From Candidatus Dadabacteria bacterium RIFCSPHIGHO2_12_FULL_53_21 (GTDB taxonomy: Bacteria > Desulfobacterota_D > UBA1144 > Nemesobacterales > UBA2774): a stretch of DNA of 11,157 bases. Every line of letters begins with the position of its first letter. The first letter of the stretch is position 1. The notes under the pieces were generated by a model. That model saw only the letters and a program-made list of their open reading frames with translations, was not told where the DNA came from and searched no databases. Made by a program: the position numbers and the translations under genes. The stretch spans positions 9,980 to 21,136 of the forward strand of contig MFCJ01000001.1 in the NCBI GenBank assembly GCA_001775255.1, read 5' to 3'. Positions 6,711 through 11,157 of the stretch are shown here, one piece after another.

Positions 6711-7505
6711 CTATTCATCTTTCCCCCAGGATTCATTGAAAACGGTCTTGGTGCCGAGGGATTCGACATAAGCATCCTTTCCAACACTCCTTTTAAAAGC
6801 CGCCGATTGACCCCATGCCTGCTCGATACTGCTGTATTTGCCTATTTTGACGAGGTTCCACTTCTCACCCTTGGTATTCTCCACCTGAACAGTGTATGCG
6901 CTAAACCCTTTGCTTCTATACTTACTAACCACTTTCTCGGCTTGAGCCTTTTCGGAGTATGCCCCTACCTGGAGGGTGTATCCCCTTTTGGACGTTTTTT
7001 CGGGTTGGCTGTTATCGGTTTTTGCCGTATCCTGAGCCGTGTTCACGGGTTTGGCAAGCGCCGCATCTTCTACCGTTTTCGTCTCGCCCGATATTTGCAC
7101 GGGGTCGATCGATGTAATTCCCGCATCTGTTAACCCTTCTTTATTATTGATGTTTACGGATAGAACAGGCTCAGTCGCCATCAGTTCTTCAGAAATCTTT
7201 TTTTCATCTATCAACAAGGACGCCTCGTCAGTGGATGCGTTTATTCCCCCGGGAGGAATCTCGTCCTTATCGATTATGGGTTCCGTAGTGGTTTCATATT
7301 TCACAGTGGGTTTCACAGCCGGGCTTTCCTTTTTTACCTGCGGGGACTCGGCGCCGTCAAGATAAAAATCGTCGAGCTTGGTGCCTGCGTATACGCCCAC
7401 CAGGAATACTATAAGGAATGTGAGGAAGGACCAGAACCCCCCTCCCAGGCCGCGCCTCCTTCTTCCCGAGTTGGCTATCATCAGTTTAGGCTTAAGCTCT
7501 CTCAT
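6711..7505 (-). CDS. SPOR-domain inner-membrane protein
   Basis: This is a 264-residue bitopic membrane protein. A short cytoplasmic N-terminus with an RRRR patch (15-18) precedes one membrane helix (about 24-41, FWSFLTFLIVFLVGVYAG). A long, low-complexity, Pro-, Thr-, Glu- and Lys-rich linker (about 45-170) should span the periplasm. The C-terminal SPOR domain (about 174-251) begins GYTLQVGAYSEKAQAEKVVS and contains WNLVKIGKYSS. SPOR domains bind peptidoglycan strands stripped of stem peptides and bring proteins such as FtsN and DedD to the division site, so a division or cell-wall role is likely; the exact partner is unknown. Architecture matches FtsN/DedD-like proteins, but linker sequences do not allow a firm orthology call. 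The ATG (7503-7505) has only a weak upstream GAGCGG. The gene begins 20 bp after tRNA-Leu and probably shares its transcript. Confidence 0.88.
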   Translation of the reverse strand: MRELKPKLMIANSGRRRRGLGGGFWSFLTFLIVFLVGVYAGTKLDDFYLDGAESPQVKKESPAVKPTVKYETTTEPIIDKDEIPPGGINASTDEASLLIDEKKISEELMATEPVLSVNINNKEGLTDAGITSIDPVQISGETKTVEDAALAKPVNTAQDTAKTDNSQPEKTSKRGYTLQVGAYSEKAQAEKVVSKYRSKGFSAYTVQVENTKGEKWNLVKIGKYSSIEQAWGQSAAFKRSVGKDAYVESLGTKTVFNESWGKDE

Positions 7506-7525
7506 AATTTATACCGCTCAGTCCA

Positions 7526-7610
7526 TGCCGAAGGGGGGATTTGAACCCCCACGAGCTTGCACCCACTGGATCCTGAATCCAGCGCGTCTACCAAGTTCCG
7601 CCACTTCGGC
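7526..7610 (-). tRNA. tRNA-Leu (anticodon CAG)
   Basis: An 85-base cloverleaf fits on the minus strand. The acceptor arms GCCGAAG and CTTCGGC pair fully, with discriminator A at 7526. The anticodon stem CTGGA/TCCAG encloses loop TTCAGGA, so the anticodon is CAG (7573-7575), which reads CUG. The long variable arm (TGGGTGCAAGCTCGT) is that of a class II tRNA and agrees with leucine. The T arm has GGGGG, TTCAAAT and CCCCC. The D arm has GGTAGACGC. The 3' CCA is not encoded, since the next bases are TGG, so it must be added after transcription. Confidence 0.96.
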
Positions 7611-7634
7611 GATTTAGAATTTGAACGACCCTTA

Positions 7635-7655
7635 ATCTGTAATATTATCACAGAT
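7635..7655. repeat. Inverted repeat upstream of tRNA-Leu
   Basis: ATCTGT (7635-7640) and ACAGAT (7650-7655) are inverted six-base arms with a nine-base AT-rich spacer, about 25 bases before the tRNA gene. CAGATAA occurs at 7651-7657 and again at 7679-7685. It may be a protein-binding site at the tRNA promoter, but no clear -35/-10 pair could be assigned there. The remainder of 7611-7788 holds no gene I can support. Confidence 0.25.
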
Positions 7656-7749
7656 AATCATCCCACGCTAGGGGTTTTCAGATAAAATATTCCCGCACTC
7701 ACCCTTTATCATTACTTTTTTCAGCATACCAAAGACCCGCCGGAATTGT

Positions 7750-7787
7750 CTCATTTGTACGGTATTCATACCGCCGTGCGTAATGAG
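7750..7787 (-). terminator. Stem-loop directly after the PPOX-fold gene
   Basis: CTCATT (7750-7755) pairs with AATGAG (7782-7787), and further in GTACGG (7757-7762) pairs with CCGTGC (7774-7779, one wobble pair). The stem begins one base after the stop codon of the minus-strand gene. The inner CGGTAT-TC-ATACCG palindrome offers an alternative fold. No U run follows in the direction of transcription, so it may protect the 3' end or need Rho rather than act as an intrinsic terminator. Confidence 0.4.
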
Positions 7788-7788
7788 G

Positions 7789-8223
7789 TCAGGGGTTCCC
7801 CCAGGAAACTATACTCTCCGGAACGATTTTGATGACAGGGAGGCCCGCCCCCTCGAGTCCCATTTTTCTATATTGCGGGTATTTTCGGGACAGAATAATA
7901 AGGGAATTCCTGTATTCTTCACCGCTCTCAATCACACTGGCAAGCCCGTAAATTAAAACGTAATATAGCCTTTTCCAGTCCTCATAATAGCCGTCGACAA
8001 CGAGGGATACCCGCGGGTTTGACAGTATATTTTTAACCCGTCTCAATTCACCGGCCGGGACGCTCTTCGGCTTTTTATCGAGCGGGGTGAATATATTATG
8101 TCCGTCGTATGCGAAACAGACGGGCACCACATGCGGTCTCCCGGAACCGTCCGCCGTCGCCATCCTGGCAACTCGCTCCGAGAGCAATATCTCCCTTTCC
8201 TGGTCGTTCGGTATCGCTATCAA
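7789..8223 (-). CDS. PPOX-class flavin/F420-binding protein (Rv0121-like, TIGR03668-type)
   Basis: This 144-residue protein has the split-barrel fold of pyridoxamine-phosphate-oxidase-like proteins. The pattern ARMATADGSGRPHVVPVCFA (19-38), then PLDKKPKS, RVKNILSNPRVSLVVDGYYE (62-81) and RLYYVLIYGLASVI matches the subgroup annotated as F420-dependent, Rv0121-like (TIGR03668). Whether it uses F420, FMN or only binds one of them cannot be told here, and no F420-biosynthesis gene is in the window. The fold normally dimerises. The only usable start before the conserved region is TTG 8221-8223: the next in-frame ATG is codon 21, inside the first strand, and the frame closes at 8269-8271 upstream. 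A GC-rich dyad (8237-8247) lies 13 bases ahead and no good ribosome binding site is seen, suggesting low expression. It is divergent from prs. Confidence 0.8.
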   Translation of the reverse strand: MIAIPNDQEREILLSERVARMATADGSGRPHVVPVCFAYDGHNIFTPLDKKPKSVPAGELRRVKNILSNPRVSLVVDGYYEDWKRLYYVLIYGLASVIESGEEYRNSLIILSRKYPQYRKMGLEGAGLPVIKIVPESIVSWGNP

Positions 8224-8252
8224 ACCAGCGTGTCCCGGCCCGGGGCCTAAAC

Positions 8253-8280
8253 TTGAATTATCGGTTATCTATTTTATAAT
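8253..8280 (+). promoter_or_regulatory. Sigma-70 promoter of the prs-rplY-pth cluster
   Basis: TTGAAT (8253-8258) and a perfect TATAAT (8275-8280) are 16 bp apart. Transcription should start near 8287, giving a leader of about 45 bases before prs. No other strong promoter is visible inside the cluster, so it likely drives several genes downstream. Confidence 0.65.
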
Positions 8281-8331
8281 ACCTTGTTTTAATTTCGGGC
8301 ATTGTGCTCTATCACATTCATGTGAGATCAA

Positions 8332-9273
8332 ATGGACAACGCAAAGATTTTTTGCGGGACTTCCAACGTCCCGCTCGCAAAAGCTGTTTGTAAGTACCTC
8401 GACGTCCCCCTCGGCAAGTCCGAGGTCAGGCGTTTCAGCGACGGGGAGGTGTTCGTCGAAATATCGGAAAGCGTACGCGGCTCCCATGTATTCGTCATAC
8501 AGTCTACATGTCCCCCGACGAACGAGCATATCATGGAGCTGCTGATAATCACGGATGCACTTAAGAGGGCGTCCGCAAGGGCGATTACCGCGGTCATCCC
8601 TTACTACGGCTATGCCAGGCAGGACCGGAAGGTCCAGCCGCGAGCCCCCATTTCCGCGAAACTGATCGCGGACCTGATAACGACCGCCGGCATAAGCAGG
8701 GTGGTTACAGTAGACCTGCACGCCGGACAGATACAGGGGTTTTTCAACATCCCGGTCGACCATATTTATGCAGCGCCCGTTTTCATCGGTTACATTAAAG
8801 AGAAATTTAGCGGTGAAGACATGGTTATCGTTTCCCCGGACGCCGGAGGGATGGAGAGGGCGAGGTCTTATGCGAAAATCCTCGACTCCGGACTCGCGAT
8901 GACGGACAAGAGACGGCCCATTCCGAACGAAGCGGAGATTATGAACGTAATAGGGGACGTCGAGGGGAAAGCCGTGCTCCTGGTCGACGACCTCGTGGAC
9001 ACGGCGGGGACCGCTATACAGGCAGGCAAGGCCCTCATGAGGGAAGGGGCTAAAAGCGTAGCCCTGTGCAGCACACACGGAGTACTCTCCGGAAGCGCGA
9101 TCGAAAGGATAAAGAACGCAGATCTTGAGGAAGTTATAATTACAGATACTATAGCCCCGTCAGAGGAAGCGGTCAGGTGCAGTAAAATAAAGGTAATAAG
9201 CATTTCCAACCTCCTCGGAGAGGCGATAAAAAGAATTGCGACAGGCGAATCGATCAGCAGCCTGTTTAATTAA
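8332..9273 (+). CDS. prs: Ribose-phosphate pyrophosphokinase (PRPP synthase)
   Basis: Prs transfers the pyrophosphate group of ATP to ribose 5-phosphate to make PRPP, the precursor for purines, pyrimidines, histidine, tryptophan and NAD. It is a cytosolic Mg-dependent enzyme that usually forms hexamers. The 313 residues match the family length (about 310-320). The catalytic flexible loop region is YYGYARQDRK (91-100) followed by RAPISAK. The class I signature DLHAGQIQGFF is at 128-138. SPDAGGMERA (168-177) and the PRPP-binding loop VLLVDDLVDTAGT (215-227) are intact. ATG 8332 is the only start that retains the conserved N-terminal KIFCGTSN; its ribosome binding site is weak (GTGAGA). It leads a plus-strand cluster with rplY 21 bp downstream and is preceded by a good promoter. 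Confidence 0.97.
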   Translation: MDNAKIFCGTSNVPLAKAVCKYLDVPLGKSEVRRFSDGEVFVEISESVRGSHVFVIQSTCPPTNEHIMELLIITDALKRASARAITAVIPYYGYARQDRKVQPRAPISAKLIADLITTAGISRVVTVDLHAGQIQGFFNIPVDHIYAAPVFIGYIKEKFSGEDMVIVSPDAGGMERARSYAKILDSGLAMTDKRRPIPNEAEIMNVIGDVEGKAVLLVDDLVDTAGTAIQAGKALMREGAKSVALCSTHGVLSGSAIERIKNADLEEVIITDTIAPSEEAVRCSKIKVISISNLLGEAIKRIATGESISSLFN

Positions 9274-9294
9274 ACTACAGAAGGAGCTCGAGTA

Positions 9295-9951
9295 ATGGCA
9301 CAGAATACTTTGGAAGTATCGATCAGGAAGAGACCCGGAAAAAGCGGGGCGAAGGAAGTCAGGAAAGAGGGGAGCATACCTGCGGTACTTTACGGAAAAG
9401 GCACAGAGCCGACAATGTTAGCGGTGAACCCGGCAGCGCTGAAGCAAGCCCTGTCGACAGAAGCGGGCGAGAACACTCTTCTCGAAATCACTTACAAAGA
9501 CGATTCGAGTGAAGTGAAGAAGCTGTCGCTGCTGCGCGAAATTCAATACGATTTCCTGACGAGTAAGCCTATACATTTCGATTTTCAGGCCCTCGACATC
9601 AATAAAAAGATAACGGTGAATGTCCCGGTAAAGATAGTAGGCAAGGCCAAGGGGACCAAGGAAGGGGGAATACTGGAAGAGATACTGCGCGATATCCCGG
9701 TCGAATGCCTGCCGAAGGATATCCCGAATTCGTTCGAAATCGACGTGACCGACCTGGACATAGGGCATTCCATCCACGTGAGCGCGCTCAGAGTTTCAGA
9801 GGACTTTCACATATTAAAAGACGACGATGAGACAATCGTGACGATATTGGCGCCGAAGCTGGAAGTAGAGGCCCCGGCAGCCGTAGTGGAAGGAGCTCCG
9901 GAAAAAGCCGCCGAAGGCGAGGAGAAGGCACCGGGCGGTGAAGAGAAATAA
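9295..9951 (+). CDS. rplY: 50S ribosomal protein L25, CTC/TL5 long form
   Basis: L25 binds 5S rRNA in the large ribosomal subunit. At 218 residues this is the two-domain CTC/TL5 type, not the 94-residue E. coli form. The N-terminal 5S-binding domain (about 5-95) begins LEVSIRKRPGKSGAKEVRKE and contains PAVLYGKG. The second beta-rich domain (about 98-185) contains INKKITVNVPVKIVGKAKG and IPVECLPKDIPNSFEIDV. A tail of about 30 residues is rich in Ala, Glu, Pro and Gly and is probably disordered, as is common in this form. AAGGAG (9281-9286) lies eight bases before the ATG. pth follows after six bases, so translation of the two is probably coupled. Confidence 0.96.
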   Translation: MAQNTLEVSIRKRPGKSGAKEVRKEGSIPAVLYGKGTEPTMLAVNPAALKQALSTEAGENTLLEITYKDDSSEVKKLSLLREIQYDFLTSKPIHFDFQALDINKKITVNVPVKIVGKAKGTKEGGILEEILRDIPVECLPKDIPNSFEIDVTDLDIGHSIHVSALRVSEDFHILKDDDETIVTILAPKLEVEAPAAVVEGAPEKAAEGEEKAPGGEEK

Positions 9952-9957
9952 CGGGAT

Positions 9958-10560
9958 ATGATATTGGTGGCCGGCCTCGGAAATCCCGGAAGCGAATACG
10001 CTTCCACCAAGCATAACCTCGGCTATCTGACCGTGGACGAAATTGGGAAAAGGGCCGGGATCGATCTAAAAAGGAAAAAATTCAGCGGCGTATACGGGGA
10101 AGGAACTTTTAACAACGACAAACTGATTCTGCTGAAACCGGAGACATATATGAACCGGAGCGGAGAATCGGTTTCAACCGCAGCCAGCTTCTATCACATC
10201 CCGGCAGAGAATATAATCATCGTACACGACGAGCTCGACCTCCCGGCAGGCACCGTAAGGATTAAAGCGGGAGGGGGCAGCGCCGGACACAAAGGATTAA
10301 AGTCGGTAATGGGAGAGCTGGGGAGCGGGGATTTCATTCGGATCAGAATAGGTATAGGTAAACCCAGAGAGAAAAAAGGCACAGTTTCCCACGTGTTGAC
10401 CAAATTCAACAAAGAAGAAAGCGAACTCGTACGTGAATCCTTACTAAGAGCGGCTGACGCGGTTTTGGAAATCATTCAGCACGGACTCAAAAAAGCAATG
10501 AACAAATATAACGTCAGGCCTGAGAGTGAAGAGAGCGCCGGACAACCGAACCAGGGTTAG
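9958..10560 (+). CDS. pth: Peptidyl-tRNA hydrolase
   Basis: Pth cuts the ester bond between peptide and tRNA in peptidyl-tRNAs that drop off ribosomes, freeing the tRNA for reuse. The 200 residues match the usual size. The first motif GLGNPGSEYASTKHN (6-20) supplies Asn9 and the catalytic His19. KPETYMNRSG (60-69) supplies Asn66, and VHDELDLP (89-96) supplies Asp91. AGHKGLKS (109-116) has His111 but Lys112 where E. coli has Asn114; Lys or Arg there is, as I recall, common in some lineages, so activity is expected. The ATG is six bases after the rplY stop with only a weak GGGAT ahead, which fits coupling to rplY translation. hppA begins 20 bp later. The prs-rplY-pth order is conserved in many bacteria, where ychF often follows; here hppA takes that place. 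Confidence 0.97.
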   Translation: MILVAGLGNPGSEYASTKHNLGYLTVDEIGKRAGIDLKRKKFSGVYGEGTFNNDKLILLKPETYMNRSGESVSTAASFYHIPAENIIIVHDELDLPAGTVRIKAGGGSAGHKGLKSVMGELGSGDFIRIRIGIGKPREKKGTVSHVLTKFNKEESELVRESLLRAADAVLEIIQHGLKKAMNKYNVRPESEESAGQPNQG

Positions 10561-10580
10561 ATTAAAGGAGACACGATAAA

Positions 10581-11157
10581 ATGGGAGAATTCATAGCAGC
10601 CGTCTTCGGGGTCGCACTGGGATTCGTGGTATTGCTATATGCCTTTTTAGTGTACCGGGAGATAAAGTCCCTTCCCGAAGGGAACGACAAAATGAAGGAG
10701 ATCGCTCAGGCGATTTCCGAAGGCGCGATGGTATTTTTAAGCCGTGAGTACCGGATAATCGGTATATTCGTAATAGTTGTTTTCGCACTCCTCGCCATAT
10801 TTATCAGCCTGAATACCGCGATAGCGTACGTCGGGGGGGCGGTCTGCTCGCTGACAGCCGGGTTTTTCGGAATGAAGGCGGCGACGAAAGCCAACGTAAG
10901 AACGGCCCACGCGGCTGCGACCGAAGGACAGGGGAAAGCCCTCATGGTCGCCTTCAAGGGCGGGAACGTTATGGGGCTTTCGGTCGCGGGCATAGGACTC
11001 CTCGGCCTTTCGATAGCTTTCACACTGGGCATCGGGCTTCCCTCGAACCCGGAAGACGCTCAGGGCCTCGCTCTTTTTGCCGAGAGGTTCGGATCGATAA
11101 TCGGCGGCTTCGCGATGGGCGCGAGCTCCGTTGCCCTCTTCGCCAGAATAGGCGGAG
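10581..11157 (+). CDS. hppA: Membrane-bound proton-pumping pyrophosphatase, 3'-truncated by window edge
   Basis: HppA couples hydrolysis of pyrophosphate to pumping of H+ (or Na+ in some types) across the membrane. Only the first 192 codons of about 670-800 are present. The ATG has AAAGGAG (10564-10570) ten bases upstream. The N-terminal helix (about 3-25) is followed by EIAQAISEGAMVFLSREYR (40-58), a family hallmark, then GMKAATKANVRTA (97-109) and GGFAMGASSVALFARIGG (175-192). At least four membrane helices are visible. The pyrophosphate-binding Asp clusters and the residues that decide K+ dependence or ion choice lie beyond the window, so the subtype is open. It sits 20 bp after pth and is likely in the same transcript. 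The protein could use pyrophosphate released by reactions that consume PRPP, the product of the first gene in the cluster. Confidence 0.95.
   Translation, partial: MGEFIAAVFGVALGFVVLLYAFLVYREIKSLPEGNDKMKEIAQAISEGAMVFLSREYRIIGIFVIVVFALLAIFISLNTAIAYVGGAVCSLTAGFFGMKAATKANVRTAHAAATEGQGKALMVAFKGGNVMGLSVAGIGLLGLSIAFTLGIGLPSNPEDAQGLALFAERFGSIIGGFAMGASSVALFARIGG

Noticed and set aside
7501..7513. TATAAA just before the SPOR gene as its own promoter
   Set aside because: The predicted start would fall inside the coding region and the -35 position lies in the tRNA gene without a match.
8269..9078. A 269-codon minus-strand frame opposite prs
   Set aside because: It lies wholly opposite conserved prs codons and its translation resembles no family; it is a shadow of the real gene.
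9264..9275. Perfect palindrome GTTTAATTAAAC at the end of prs
   Set aside because: It is formed by the last codons and stop of prs and is AT-rich and short; rplY follows closely, so an operator or terminator is unlikely.
1..11157. CRISPR arrays, insertion sequences, prophage, toxin-antitoxin or defence genes
   Set aside because: No regularly spaced repeats, transposase motifs, paired terminal inverted repeats or defence-type domains were seen anywhere in the window.

Overview
The window reads as chromosomal DNA from a Gram-negative-type bacterium. Genes are closely packed with moderately high GC, the gaps are AT-rich, and the promoters are close to the sigma-70 consensus. The order prs-rplY-pth is a classic bacterial core cluster. 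A SPOR-domain membrane protein, a long CTC-type L25 and a membrane pyrophosphatase together suggest a deltaproteobacteria-like (Desulfobacterota) or related candidate lineage. That placement is inference, because the window has no rRNA or other decisive marker. I see no mobile element, CRISPR array, prophage or toxin-antitoxin module.

Layout. At 1-1455 (+) lies the 3' part of a YyaL/DUF255-family gene. An AT-rich gap follows, then a 58-codon gene of unknown function (1698-1874, +) whose 3' end overlaps the 3' end of the convergent mnmG (1856-3769, -). mnmG has a clear promoter and is divergent from a small SCP2-domain gene (3905-4228, +), which converges on a sulfotransferase gene (4243-5121, -). 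Next on the minus strand is a sigma-70 family gene (5265-6461) with a near-consensus promoter that carries an inverted repeat around its -35 box. Upstream of it are a SPOR-domain protein gene (6711-7505, -) and, only 20 bp further, tRNA-Leu(CAG) (7526-7610, -). A PPOX-fold flavin/F420-type gene (7789-8223, -) is divergent from the last cluster on the plus strand: prs (8332), rplY (9295), pth (9958) and the start of hppA (10581 to the window edge).

How the genes work together. Much of the content serves translation: MnmG modifies the tRNA wobble uridine, L25 binds 5S rRNA, Pth recycles peptidyl-tRNA, and there is one tRNA gene. PRPP synthase feeds nucleotide, histidine, tryptophan and NAD synthesis. 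Reactions that consume PRPP release pyrophosphate, which a proton-pumping pyrophosphatase such as HppA can use, so the link between the first and last genes of the cluster is metabolically sensible, though this is inference. The sigma factor is probably a group 2 (alternative, RpoS-like) factor rather than the main housekeeping one.

The window is mostly ordinary housekeeping. I found no convincing undescribed multi-gene system. The best leads are the divergent sigma factor with its dyad-flanked promoter, the small charged protein overlapping mnmG, and the tRNA-Leu/SPOR linkage.
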